Position numbers and translations under genes: made by a program
In this document: positions 9,320 through 18,011 of the stretch, piece by piece
Position numbering within the stretch: position 1 is the first letter of the stretch
Layout of the letters: every line of letters starts with the position of its first letter
The notes under the pieces: generated by a model
Seen by the model: the letters and a program-made list of their open reading frames with translations, nothing else
Database searches by the model: none
Told to the model about the DNA's origin: nothing
DNA from: Calidihabitans tengchongensis
Lineage (GTDB): Bacteria; Sysuimicrobiota; Sysuimicrobiia; Sysuimicrobiales; Kaftiobacteriaceae
Length of the DNA: 64,000 bases
Assembly: GCA_031459615.1 (NCBI GenBank)
Contig: JAVKIE010000007.1
Location: forward strand, 1 to 64,000
Reading direction: 5' to 3'

Positions 9320-9442
9320 GTCGTCCCCTAGTGTGCCGCACGTCGGCCGGCCTGGCAATGGGGCCGCGAGGGACCCGACCCGGGGCCACAGGGAACACCC
9401 CTGTCAGCCTGGAACACAGTCAGTGGCCTGAGGAGGTATGCC

Positions 9443-11209
9443 GTGGTCGTCCGCAGCGTCATCAAGCCCAGCGCCTACGCCGATTCGGTGGCGTTGATGC
9501 TGGTCCAGCGGGAGGTCCGCGCCCTGCCGGGCGTGCAGGAGGCCGGCGCGGTCATGGGCACCGAGGCCAACAAGGAACTGCTCAAAGACGCCGGCCTGCT
9601 GACTCCCGAGGTGGAGGCCGCCGGGCCCAACGACCTGATCCTGGTGGTGCGGGCGGACAGCGAGCAGGCCGCCGCGGCGGCGCTGGAACGGGCCCAGGCG
9701 CTGCTGGCCCGCCCCCGGGAGGCCGCCGCCGGGGGGGACTACCGGCCGCGCACCGTGGCGTCGGCGGCGCGGATGCTCGAGGGGGCCAACCTCGCCCTGG
9801 TCTCGGTGCCCGGGCGCTTTGCCGCCGGGGTGGCGCGGGAGGCCCTGGACGCGGGACTGCACGTGATGCTCTTCAGCGACAACGTGCCCCTGGACGCCGA
9901 GATCTCCCTCAAGCAGGCCGCCGCGGCGCGGGATCTGCTGCTGATGGGGCCCGACTGCGGGACGGCGATCCTGGGCGGGGCCGCCCTGGGCTTTGCCAAC
10001 CGGGTCCGCCGGGGTGCGGTGGGCATCGTGGGCGCGGCGGGAACCGGCATCCAGCAGGTGGCGTCCCTGGTGCACCTGGGAGGCGCCGGCATCTCCCACG
10101 CCCTCGGCACCGGAGGGCGGGACCTGCACCGCGGCGTGGGCGGCCTGACCGCCCGGGCAGCCCTGGCCGCCCTGGCCGCCGACCCGCGCACCGAGGTGAT
10201 CGTGCTCGTCAGCAAGCCCCCGGACCCTCAGGTGGCCTCTACGCTGCTGGGGCTGGCGCGGCAGGTGCCCAAGCCCACGGTGGCCGCCTTCCTGGGAGCC
10301 GCCGTGACCGGCGAGGGTCGTGTGCGCGGAGCCGCGACCCTGGAAGAGGCGGCGCGGGTGGCGGTCCAGCTGGCGACGGGGCGCGAGCCCCGCTGGCCTC
10401 ACTGGGAGGCGCTTCCAGCCCAGGAGGCGGCCCGGCTGGCCCCCTCCCAGAAGTTCATCCGGGGGCTGTACAGCGGAGGGACCCTGTGCTACGAGGCGCT
10501 GCTGCTGCTGGAGCGGTATGTGGGCCCGGTGTGGTCCAACACCCCTCTGGACCCGGACCGCGCCCTGGAGTCGGGCACCCGCAGCCGCGAGCACACGGTG
10601 GTCGACATGGGCGCCGACGAGTTCACCGTCGGGCGGCTGCACCCCATGCTGGATCCGACCCTGCGGATCCAGCGGATCCTGCGGGAGGCCGACGACCCCG
10701 AGGTGGCGGTCCTGTTGCTGGACGTGGTCCTGGGCTACGGGGCGCATCCCGATCCGGCCCGCGAGCTGGCCCCGGCGATCCGCCAGGCGCGGGAGCGCGC
10801 CCGCGCCGCGGGGCGGTGGCTGCCGGTGGTGGTCTCGGTGTGCGGGACCGAGGAGGATCCCCAGGACTACCACACGCAGGTGGCCACGCTGGTGGATGCC
10901 GGCGCCATCGTCCAGGCCACCAATGCGCAGGCGGCGCGCCTCGCCGGACTGATCGCCGAAGCCGCCGGGAGCCGGGGACGGGAGCGGCCTCCCGTGCAGG
11001 TGCCCCCTCCGGCGGAGGTCGGCCCCCTTCCCGACGCGCCGCGCATCCGGTCCCTTCTGGACGGCCCGGTCCACGTGGTCAACGTGGGGCTGGAGATGTT
11101 CGCCCGCAGCCTCGCCGACCAGGGGGTGCCGGTGGTGGACGTGGACTGGCAGCCTCCGGCCGGAGGCGACCGCAGGCTGATGGACATCCTGGACAAGCTC
11201 AATGCGTGA
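9443..11209 (+). CDS. fdrA: FdrA family protein, AllF-like subunit of oxamate carbamoyltransferase
   Basis: 588-residue protein related to succinyl-CoA synthetase. The N-terminal CoA-binding-like domain is seen in the stretch LMGPDCGTAILGGAALGF near residues 170-188, and a ligase-like domain with repeated nucleotide-binding-type loops (VGIVGAAGTGIQQVAS) follows. In E. coli FdrA (AllF) works with YlbE (AllG, DUF1116) and YlbF (AllH, DUF2877) in phosphorolysis of oxalurate to oxamate and carbamoyl phosphate during anaerobic allantoin breakdown. GTG 9443 was chosen because AGGAGG at 9431-9436 is well spaced; the ATG at 9438 is out of frame. The DUF1116 gene follows directly. The third subunit type is encoded at 23641-24492. 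Confidence 0.88.
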   Translation: MVVRSVIKPSAYADSVALMLVQREVRALPGVQEAGAVMGTEANKELLKDAGLLTPEVEAAGPNDLILVVRADSEQAAAAALERAQALLARPREAAAGGDYRPRTVASAARMLEGANLALVSVPGRFAAGVAREALDAGLHVMLFSDNVPLDAEISLKQAAAARDLLLMGPDCGTAILGGAALGFANRVRRGAVGIVGAAGTGIQQVASLVHLGGAGISHALGTGGRDLHRGVGGLTARAALAALAADPRTEVIVLVSKPPDPQVASTLLGLARQVPKPTVAAFLGAAVTGEGRVRGAATLEEAARVAVQLATGREPRWPHWEALPAQEAARLAPSQKFIRGLYSGGTLCYEALLLLERYVGPVWSNTPLDPDRALESGTRSREHTVVDMGADEFTVGRLHPMLDPTLRIQRILREADDPEVAVLLLDVVLGYGAHPDPARELAPAIRQARERARAAGRWLPVVVSVCGTEEDPQDYHTQVATLVDAGAIVQATNAQAARLAGLIAEAAGSRGRERPPVQVPPPAEVGPLPDAPRIRSLLDGPVHVVNVGLEMFARSLADQGVPVVDVDWQPPAGGDRRLMDILDKLNA

Positions 11210-11319
11210 GAACGGGATCACGCATCAGGGATCCGGAACCTCTGGTGGCGGGATCGGAACCGGATTCCTGATCACGGACGCCGGACAGCACGCGTCGAAC
11301 TGAGGGACAGGTGAGACCC

Positions 11320-12558
11320 ATGGGCACCATCGACGACGCCAACCGGGTGGCCGTGCAGCGCATCCTGGACAGCCAGCCCGTGCTGGCGGGGGTGGCGCCG
11401 GCGGGCGAGGTCATCCCGGGCATGCGCCGCAACCTGATCCTCCACGCCGGCCCGCCGATCACCTGGGAGCGGATGTCCGGGCCCCTGCGGGGAGCCGTGA
11501 TCGGCGCGCTCCTGTTTGAGGGCCTGGCCGCCGACGAGCGCCAGGCGGTGGCCCTGGTGGAGCGGGGAGAGGTCGACTTCGCCCCCTGCCACCACCACCA
11601 GGCGGTGGGGCCCATGGCCGGCGTCACCACCGCGTCCATGCCGGTGTACATCGTGGAGAACCGGCCGTTCGGCACCCGGGCGTTCTCCACCCTCAACGAG
11701 GGCTACGGCAAGGTCCTGCGCTACGGCGCCTACAGTGAGGACGTCCTCAGCCGCCTGCGGTGGCTGCGGGACGTGGCGGGCCCGCTGCTGGGGCGGGCGC
11801 TGGAGCGCGCCGGCGGGCTGGACATGAAGGCCCTGATGGCCCGCCAGCTCACCATGGGCGACGAAGGCCACAACCGCAACGTGGCCGGCTCGGCTCTGTT
11901 TGCCCGCCTGCTGGCTCCCCACCTGGCCCGCAGCGGTCCCGTGGACGACGTGGCGGCGGTGATGACCTACCTGGCGGAGAACGACCTGGCCGTGCTCAAT
12001 CCGGTCATGGCCGCCTGCAAGGCCACCCTGGACGCCGCCCACGGCATCCCGCGGTCCACGGTGGTCACGTGCATGGCCCGCAACGGCACCGACTTCGGCA
12101 TCCGGGTCAGCGGGCTGGGCGACGCGTGGTTCGTGGCCCCGGCCGAGGTGCCGGTGGGGCTGTTCTTCCCCGGCTACACCCAGGAGGACGCCAACCCCGA
12201 CATCGGCGACAGCACCATCACCGAGACGGCCGGCATCGGGGGGTTCGCCATGGCCGCCGCGCCGGCCATCGTCAAGTTCGTGGGCGGCACCCCGGCGATG
12301 GCGGTGCAGGCGACCCTGGAGATGTACGAGATCACCGTGGCCGAGAACCCGACCTTCGCCATCCCCCAGCTGGATTTCCGGGGCACGCCCACCGGCATCG
12401 ACATCCGGAAGGTGGTGCGCACGGGAATCCTGCCCCGGGTCAACACCGGCATCGCCCACCGCCGGCCCGGGGTGGGGCAGATCGGCGCCGGGCTGGTGCG
12501 CCCCCCCATGGCCTGCTTCACCCAGGCGGTGGAGGCGTTCGCCGCCGGCGTGGAATAG
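11320..12558 (+). CDS. allG: DUF1116 protein, AllG-like subunit of oxamate carbamoyltransferase
   Basis: 412-residue protein with DUF1116 features: conserved histidine clusters (FAPCHHHQAVGPMAGV near residue 90), the MGDEGHNRN block near residue 185 and the MARNGTDFGIRVSG block near residue 255. DUF1116 proteins accompany FdrA; in E. coli the partner is YlbE/AllG. ATG 11320 is preferred over the in-frame GTG at 11311 because AGGTGA at 11309-11314 is correctly spaced from it. The gap after fdrA is about 110 bases with no clear promoter, so an operon is likely. The exact substrate in this organism is inferred from the family, not shown. Confidence 0.85.
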   Translation: MGTIDDANRVAVQRILDSQPVLAGVAPAGEVIPGMRRNLILHAGPPITWERMSGPLRGAVIGALLFEGLAADERQAVALVERGEVDFAPCHHHQAVGPMAGVTTASMPVYIVENRPFGTRAFSTLNEGYGKVLRYGAYSEDVLSRLRWLRDVAGPLLGRALERAGGLDMKALMARQLTMGDEGHNRNVAGSALFARLLAPHLARSGPVDDVAAVMTYLAENDLAVLNPVMAACKATLDAAHGIPRSTVVTCMARNGTDFGIRVSGLGDAWFVAPAEVPVGLFFPGYTQEDANPDIGDSTITETAGIGGFAMAAAPAIVKFVGGTPAMAVQATLEMYEITVAENPTFAIPQLDFRGTPTGIDIRKVVRTGILPRVNTGIAHRRPGVGQIGAGLVRPPMACFTQAVEAFAAGVE

Positions 12559-12752
12559 GCAGCGTCCTCTCGCGTCCTCGCGCGCCCCGGGGACAGGAGC
12601 CCGGGCTCGGGGCGTCGTAGTGCTGCTATCAAATCTCCCCACCGGGGACAGATCGCCCGCCGGCCCGGCGCCCCCACCCTGGCCCGGGGCGCATCCGGCT
12701 CACCGCTGCGCCCCCCAACCCGGAGACCGGGGAGAGGAAGGAGAGTGGGAGC

Positions 12753-14357
12753 ATGGACCCATGGACCCGCAGGCCGCGCCGGTGGGTGCTGGTGATGACG
12801 GCCGGCCTGCTTCTGGGACTGGTGGCGGTGCCCACGGGCGCCCAGGCCCCGCGCCGGGGCGGCACCCTGGTCTTCGTGGTGTCCGCCGAGCCGCCGTCGC
12901 TGGATGCCCACCGGGAGGCCACCTTCGCCCTGATCCACCCCACGCGCCCCCACTACAACCTGCTGGTGAAGTTCGACCCCCTCAACTACCCGAAGGTGGT
13001 CCCCGACCTGGCCGAGTCCTGGACCGTGTCCCCCGACGGCCTGACCTACACCTTCAAGATCCGCCGGGGGGTGCGGTTCCATGACGGCTCGCCGCTCACC
13101 GCGCGGGACATCAAGGCCAGCTACGACAAGATCATCTTCCCCACCGGGGACGTGGTCAGCGCCCGCAAGGCGGTCTACGAGGTGGTGGAGCGGGTGGACG
13201 CCCCCGATCCCACCACGGTGGTGTTCACGCTCAAGTGGCGGTCGGCGTCGTTCCTGGCCAGCGTGGCCTCGCCGTGGAACTGGATCTACAAGGCCGACCT
13301 CCTGGCCCAGGACCCGCACTGGTACGAGCGCAACGTGATGGGCACGGGTCCGTTCAGGTTCGTGGAGTACGCGCGGGGGTCCCACTGGGTCGGGACGCGC
13401 AACGAGGCGTACTTCGTCCGCGGGCGGCCCTACCTGGACGGCTACCGGGCCCTGTTCATCCGCAGCGGCGCCGCCCAGGTGAATGCCATCAAGAGCGGCC
13501 AGGCCCACGTGGAGTTCCGGGGCTTTTCTCCCGCCCAGCGGGACGAGATCGTGCGTGCCCTGGGCGACAAGATTCGGGTGCAGGAGAGCGGCTGGTTGTG
13601 CAACAACACCGTGGTGTTCAATACCCGGCGCCGGCCCTTTGACGACGCCCGCTTCCGCCGCGCCCTGACCCTGGCCATCGACCGGTGGGGAGGGTCCCGG
13701 GCCCTGTCCCAGATCGCCTTCGTGGAGCCGGTGGGCGGGGTGATGCGGCCTGGCGGGCCCTACGCCACCCCGGAGGAGGACCTGGTCAAACTGGCCGGCT
13801 ACGGGCGCGACATCGCCGCCGCCCGGGCGGAGGCCCGCCGGCTGCTGGCCGAGGCGGGAGTGCCCGAGGGATTCAGCTTCGAGCTGCTCAACCGCAACAT
13901 CCAGATGCCCTACGAGTTCGTGGCCATCTACCTGATCGACCAGTGGCGGCAGATCGGCCTCAACGTGCGCCATGTGGTGAAGGAAACCGCCGCCTACCTG
14001 GCCGACGAGCGGGCGGGCAACTTCGACGCGGCCGTGGACTTCAACTGCGACTTTTACGACGACCCCGACGCCCAGCTGGTGAAGTTCCTGTCGGCGGACA
14101 AGAGCCCGCTGAACTATGGCGGGTATACCGACCGCATCCTGGACCGGCTGTACACCGAGCAGAGCCGGGAGCAGGATCCCGCGCGGCGCCTGCGGCTGGT
14201 CCGCCAGTTCGAGAAGCGGCTGCTGGACGAGCGCGCCTGGCAGATCTACGTCCTGTGGTGGAAGCGCATCATCCCGCACTGGGCCACCCTGCAGGGCTAC
14301 AAGGTGGGCCCGTCCCACTACCTGGAGGACCTGCAGGACGTCTGGCTGTCGGAGTAG
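12753..14357 (+). CDS. Peptide/nickel-type ABC transporter substrate-binding protein (family 5)
   Basis: 534 residues. The signal peptide runs to about residue 32 (hydrophobic VLVMTAGLLLGLVAV, cleavage after GAQA). The mature protein opens with RRGGTLVFVVSAEPPSLDAH, and the family-5 block RRGVRFHDGSPLTARDIKAS lies near residues 105-125. It belongs to the same broad family as the gene at 964 but is clearly a different member. A GGAGAGGAAGGAGAG-rich region immediately upstream provides the ribosome-binding site. Two permeases follow. Its place after fdrA/DUF1116 suggests it imports a precursor for that pathway, such as a ureide or related amide (inference). Confidence 0.9.
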   Translation: MDPWTRRPRRWVLVMTAGLLLGLVAVPTGAQAPRRGGTLVFVVSAEPPSLDAHREATFALIHPTRPHYNLLVKFDPLNYPKVVPDLAESWTVSPDGLTYTFKIRRGVRFHDGSPLTARDIKASYDKIIFPTGDVVSARKAVYEVVERVDAPDPTTVVFTLKWRSASFLASVASPWNWIYKADLLAQDPHWYERNVMGTGPFRFVEYARGSHWVGTRNEAYFVRGRPYLDGYRALFIRSGAAQVNAIKSGQAHVEFRGFSPAQRDEIVRALGDKIRVQESGWLCNNTVVFNTRRRPFDDARFRRALTLAIDRWGGSRALSQIAFVEPVGGVMRPGGPYATPEEDLVKLAGYGRDIAAARAEARRLLAEAGVPEGFSFELLNRNIQMPYEFVAIYLIDQWRQIGLNVRHVVKETAAYLADERAGNFDAAVDFNCDFYDDPDAQLVKFLSADKSPLNYGGYTDRILDRLYTEQSREQDPARRLRLVRQFEKRLLDERAWQIYVLWWKRIIPHWATLQGYKVGPSHYLEDLQDVWLSE

Positions 14358-14429
14358 GGGCGGCATGACGCGCGGGCCGGCCGGCGGAGCGCGCCCGGCC
14401 GGCCCCGCCCGCCCCACCCGGCCTGCGCC

Positions 14430-15383
14430 GTGACCCGCTTCGTCATCCGCCGTCTGCTGCTCACGGTCCCCACCTTCCTGGCGGTGGCGGTCCTGGTGTT
14501 CGTGCTGGTGCGGGTGGTGCCCGGCGATATCGTGGAGCTGCGCCTGGTCAGCGGCGGCACCTTCGTCACCCCCGGCGTTGTGGAGGCCGAGCGCGCCCGG
14601 CTGGGGCTCAACAAGCCCCTGTGGCGCCAGTTCGCCGACTGGATGGCGGGGCTGGCGCGGGGGGATCTGGGGGTGTCCATGTGGAGCGGCCAGCCCATCA
14701 CCCGGGAGATCTCGCTGCGGCTGCAGCTCAGCCTGGAGCTGGCGGTGCTGGCCACGGTGATCGCGGTGGCCCTGGCCCTGCCCCTCGGGACGGCGGCGGC
14801 GGTCCGGCGGGGCACGTGGGTGGACCACGCCGTGCAGGTGTTCAGCGTGGCCGGGCTGGCCACGCCGTCGTTCTGGCTGGGGATCCTGCTGCTGCTGTTC
14901 CTGCTGACCTACTTCCGGTGGCTGCCCCCCCTGACCTTCACCCCCCTGTGGAAGGATCCGCGGGCCAACCTGCTGCAGCTGCTCTGGCCGGCCCTGGCGG
15001 TGGGCTACCGGTACTCGGCGGTGGCCACCCGGATGACCCGCTCGGCCCTGCTGGAGGTGCTGCGGGAAGACTATGTGCGCACCGCCTGGGCCAAGGGGCT
15101 GACCCGGGAAGACATCGTGCGCCGCCACGCCCTGCGCAACGCGCTGCTGCCGGTGGTGGCGGTGGTGGGTCTGGAGTTCGCGTTCCTCATCGGCGGCCTG
15201 GTGGTCACCGAGCAGGTCTTCAACCTCAACGGGATCGGCAAACTGTTCGTGGACGCCGTCGCCCACCGGGACTACACCCTGATCCAGGGGCTGATGCTGG
15301 TGGTGGCGGCCGGCTACATCCTGGTCACCTTCCTGCTGGACCTGGTGTACGCGTGGATCGACCCGCGGGTCTCCTATGACTAG
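14430..15383 (+). CDS. ABC transporter permease, DppB type
   Basis: 317-residue inner-membrane permease. It opens with VTRFVIRRLLLTVPTFLAVA; six transmembrane segments can be traced, with the EAA loop (YVRTAWAKGLTREDIVRRHA) near residues 210-230 and the typical ending LVYAWIDPRVSYD. It starts at GTG 14430. It overlaps the downstream permease by eight bases, suggesting coupled translation. The 72-base gap after the binding-protein gene is extremely GC-rich and shows no terminator. Confidence 0.92.
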   Translation: MTRFVIRRLLLTVPTFLAVAVLVFVLVRVVPGDIVELRLVSGGTFVTPGVVEAERARLGLNKPLWRQFADWMAGLARGDLGVSMWSGQPITREISLRLQLSLELAVLATVIAVALALPLGTAAAVRRGTWVDHAVQVFSVAGLATPSFWLGILLLLFLLTYFRWLPPLTFTPLWKDPRANLLQLLWPALAVGYRYSAVATRMTRSALLEVLREDYVRTAWAKGLTREDIVRRHALRNALLPVVAVVGLEFAFLIGGLVVTEQVFNLNGIGKLFVDAVAHRDYTLIQGLMLVVAAGYILVTFLLDLVYAWIDPRVSYD

Positions 15384-16272
15384 CCCGGCGGTACCGGCGG
15401 CCGACGCGCGCCGTTCCCTGCCCGCTGCGCGGCCGCGGCGGGGCCGGGTGGGCCGGTTTGCCGCGCGCCACCCCCTGGGGGCGGCTGCGGCCCTCCTGCT
15501 CCTGCTGCTGACGGCCGCGGCCGTTCTCGCCGAGCAGGTGGCCCCCTACGACCCGGTGGCCAACGACTTCCTGGCCATGTTCGCGCCTCCGTCCTCCCGC
15601 CACTGGCTGGGGACCGACGCCTTCGGCCGGGACGTGCTCAGCCGGATCATCTTCGGCGCCCGCACCGCGCTGCTGGTGGGGGTGCTGTCAGCCGCGGCCG
15701 GGGCCACGGCGGGGGGCGTGCTGGGGGTGGCCAGCGCCTACTTCGGGGGGACCACCGACCTCGTGGTCCAGCGTCTGGCCGACATCCTGATCTCCTTTCC
15801 CCTGATCGTTCTGGCCCTGGCGATCGTGGCCATCCTGGGGTCGGGCACCGCCAACCTGATCATCGCCATCGCGCTGTCCTTTGTCCCCCGGGCGGAGGTG
15901 GTGGTGCGGGGCGCGGCTCTGGCCGTCCGCCGCATGGCCTACGTGGAGGCGGCCCAGGCGGTGGGGGCGGGATCGTGGCGGATCATCGTCCGCCACATGG
16001 TGCCCAACGTGGTGGCGCCCTACCTGGTGCTGCTCACGGCGTTTGTGGGCCAGGCGATCCTGCTGGAAGCGTCGCTGAGCTTTCTGGGGCTGGGGGTGAC
16101 CGAGCCCACGCCCGCGTGGGGGCTGATGCTGTCGGGAGCCGCGGTGGAGTTCGTGCAGCGCGCGCCGTGGATGGCGGTCTTTCCGGGGCTGGCCATCACC
16201 GTCACGGTCCTGGCGGTGAACGTGCTGGGCGACGCCCTGCGGGACGCCCTGGATCCCCGCCTGAGAACCTGA
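15376..16272 (+). CDS. ABC transporter permease, DppC type
   Basis: 298 residues, with a cytoplasmic N-terminus, the first membrane segment near residues 36-55, the conserved HWLGTDAFGRDVLSRIIFG block near residue 75, the EAA loop (EAAQAVGAGSWRIIVRHMVPN) and the family ending GDALRDALDPR. It pairs with the upstream DppB-type permease. As in the first importer of this window, no ATPase genes follow; a HAD hydrolase gene converges after ten bases. ATP-driving subunits must be shared or encoded elsewhere. Confidence 0.92.
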   Translation: MTSPAVPAADARRSLPAARPRRGRVGRFAARHPLGAAAALLLLLLTAAAVLAEQVAPYDPVANDFLAMFAPPSSRHWLGTDAFGRDVLSRIIFGARTALLVGVLSAAAGATAGGVLGVASAYFGGTTDLVVQRLADILISFPLIVLALAIVAILGSGTANLIIAIALSFVPRAEVVVRGAALAVRRMAYVEAAQAVGAGSWRIIVRHMVPNVVAPYLVLLTAFVGQAILLEASLSFLGLGVTEPTPAWGLMLSGAAVEFVQRAPWMAVFPGLAITVTVLAVNVLGDALRDALDPRLRT

Positions 16273-16282
16273 GCGGGCGCCC

Positions 16283-16999
16283 CTACAGCCCCCCGGGGCT
16301 GTCCTGCCCCGCCAGCAGGCCGTCCACGACCGGGAGGATGCCGCGCAGGTCGGAGACCTCCCACGCAGGGGCGTAGCGGGGGTCACACACCGCCTCTCCC
16401 TCCCGGTTCACCCAGACGGTGCGGATGCCGGCAGCCGTCGCCCCGACCGCGTCCGTCGGCGAGCCCGCCACGTGGAGCAGCTCGTCCCGGCTCACGCCCA
16501 TCAGCGCCACCGCCTGCTCGTACACCCACCGGTGCGGCTTGAACCGGCCTCCCTCGGTGGAGACGATCACGTCCACCGCCACCGGCAGGGTCCGCAGCAG
16601 GGCCGCCAGCGCCCCCCGGTCCCCGTTGGACAGCACCCCCAGGCGCAGGGGCCGCGCCCGCAGGGCCCGCAGGACGTCGACGGTCTCCGGCCACGGCGGC
16701 AGCCTCTCCCACGCCGCCAGCAGGGCGTCCTCCTCGTCGCCGCGCAGCGGCGGCTGCAGGTCCCCCAGGGCCCGCCGCAGGGAGACCGTCAGGGCCCGGC
16801 GGTTGCTGGCGGGCTCGCCGTCCAGGGCCGCGGCCACCAGCAGGTAGTCGCGGTGATACCGGCGCCACCGCCCGGCCAGCTCGCGGGCCCGCTGGCCCTG
16901 CCCCCGACCGGCCAGCACGTCCACCAGGGCGGCCTGCAGGCCGCCCACCGTGTCCACCAGCGCCGAGTAGACGTCCAGCGTGACCGCGCGCAGCGCCAT
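16283..16999 (-). CDS. HAD-superfamily hydrolase, haloacid dehalogenase-like
   Basis: 238-residue HAD protein of the haloacid dehalogenase type II-like group. Motif I is VTLDVYSALVDT (nucleophile Asp near residue 9), motif II VLSNGD near residue 121, motif III lysine in GRFKPHRWVYEQA, and motif IV is degenerate (HVAGSPTDAVGATAAG, with Gly-Ser in place of Gly-Asp). An alpha-helical cap lies between motifs I and II. Substrates of this group include 2-haloacids and small phosphates; none can be assigned here. It is divergent from the cyclase-family gene. Confidence 0.82.
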   Translation of the reverse strand: MALRAVTLDVYSALVDTVGGLQAALVDVLAGRGQGQRARELAGRWRRYHRDYLLVAAALDGEPASNRRALTVSLRRALGDLQPPLRGDEEDALLAAWERLPPWPETVDVLRALRARPLRLGVLSNGDRGALAALLRTLPVAVDVIVSTEGGRFKPHRWVYEQAVALMGVSRDELLHVAGSPTDAVGATAAGIRTVWVNREGEAVCDPRYAPAWEVSDLRGILPVVDGLLAGQDSPGGL

Positions 17000-17085
17000 G
17001 GCCCACCCGCTCCCGTCACGATGCCGACTCCCGGAGTTCGCCGCGGGGGAAACGCGTGCCTGCGCGGCGTACTAGGACAGTGGTA

Positions 17086-17109
17086 GGCCGCCGGCCCATG
17101 CCGGCGGCC
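17086..17109. other. Perfect 10-bp inverted repeat in a divergent intergenic region
   Basis: GGCCGCCGGC at 17086-17095 and GCCGGCGGCC at 17100-17109 flank a four-base loop, about 57 bases before the cyclase-family start. With no T-run it is not a terminator. It could be a regulator-binding dyad or a leader hairpin. In sequence this GC-rich, such repeats also arise by chance. Confidence 0.3.
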
Positions 17110-17165
17110 GGGCCCGCGCGGGAATGCGGGGACTCCGGGCATCCACTCCAGGAGGTGACCGCCTG

Positions 17166-18002
17166 ATGGCGCTCAAGCCCTTTGACCTGAGCCGGTGCCG
17201 CGTGCTGGACCTCAGCCAGAACTTCAGCATCGACTCCCCGCCCTTCGCCTACTACGAAGGGCCCAAGATCACCTGGGTGAAGAAGATCGCCTTTGAGGGC
17301 GTCAACGCCCAGCACATCTCCACCACCAACCACATCGCCACCCATCTGGACTCGCCGCTGCACTTCTTCGACCCGGGCCCCGACGTCGCCGGCATCCCCA
17401 TCGAGCAGCTGGTGGGCCCGGCCTGCGTGGTGGACCTGCAGCAGTTCGGCATCGGCGACTACGGCATCTACGGTCCGGATCACTTCGAGGCGTGGGAGCG
17501 CAAGTACAACATCCGCATCGAGCGCGGCGACATTCTGGTGATCCACACCGGCTACCACGCCTACTACAACGAGGACTGGTCTCCCCACACCCGCTCCCAG
17601 CACCCCGACGCGCGCCCGGACCTGCCCCGGGCGTTCCTGCGCCACCCCGGGCCGCGGGCGGAGTTCTGCCGGTGGGTGCTGGACCGGGGAATCCGCTGGA
17701 TGGCCATCGACGCCATCAGCACCGACCACCCGTTCAACACCAAGGTGCGGGACGCCCGGCGGGACCTGATCCCCGAGGTGGAGCGCACGATCGGCATGTC
17801 GCTGGACGAGGCCTTCCCCTGGCCCCGGGACTACCAGGCCACCCACACCCTGCTGTTCCCCCGCGGGGTGTTCCACATCGAGAACGTGGGCGGCCACATC
17901 GACCTGATCCTCAACCAGCGGGTGTGGGTAGGGGCGTTCCCGTTCCGCTTCAAGGGCGGGGAGGCGGCCTTCTGCCGGTTCGTCGCGTTCGTGGAGGCGT
18001 GA
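17166..18002 (+). CDS. Cyclase-family metal-dependent hydrolase (kynurenine formamidase-like)
   Basis: 278-residue protein of the cyclase family, whose members hydrolyse formamides, isatin and related cyclic amides using metal. The signature appears as HIATHLDSPLHF near residues 57-68 (H-x3-H-x-D-x-P-x-H). ATG 17166 is chosen for the strong GGAGGTGA at 17151-17158; longer upstream frames lack support. The gene lies nine bases before a CaiB-type CoA-transferase gene and downstream of the oxamate-carbamoyltransferase-like genes, which fits hydrolysis of a cyclic amide intermediate (inference). Confidence 0.85.
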   Translation: MALKPFDLSRCRVLDLSQNFSIDSPPFAYYEGPKITWVKKIAFEGVNAQHISTTNHIATHLDSPLHFFDPGPDVAGIPIEQLVGPACVVDLQQFGIGDYGIYGPDHFEAWERKYNIRIERGDILVIHTGYHAYYNEDWSPHTRSQHPDARPDLPRAFLRHPGPRAEFCRWVLDRGIRWMAIDAISTDHPFNTKVRDARRDLIPEVERTIGMSLDEAFPWPRDYQATHTLLFPRGVFHIENVGGHIDLILNQRVWVGAFPFRFKGGEAAFCRFVAFVEA

Positions 18003-18011
18003 CCGGCCCGG

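Noticed and set aside
9310..11271. 653-codon frame on the plus strand and a 605-codon frame on the minus strand over fdrA
   Set aside because: Both are Gly/Pro/Arg/His-rich shadows of the FdrA gene, which has recognisable family blocks in its own frame.
12174..15266. A 1030-codon open frame on the minus strand
   Set aside because: It is antisense to an ABC binding protein and permease with clear family motifs; composition is shadow-like.
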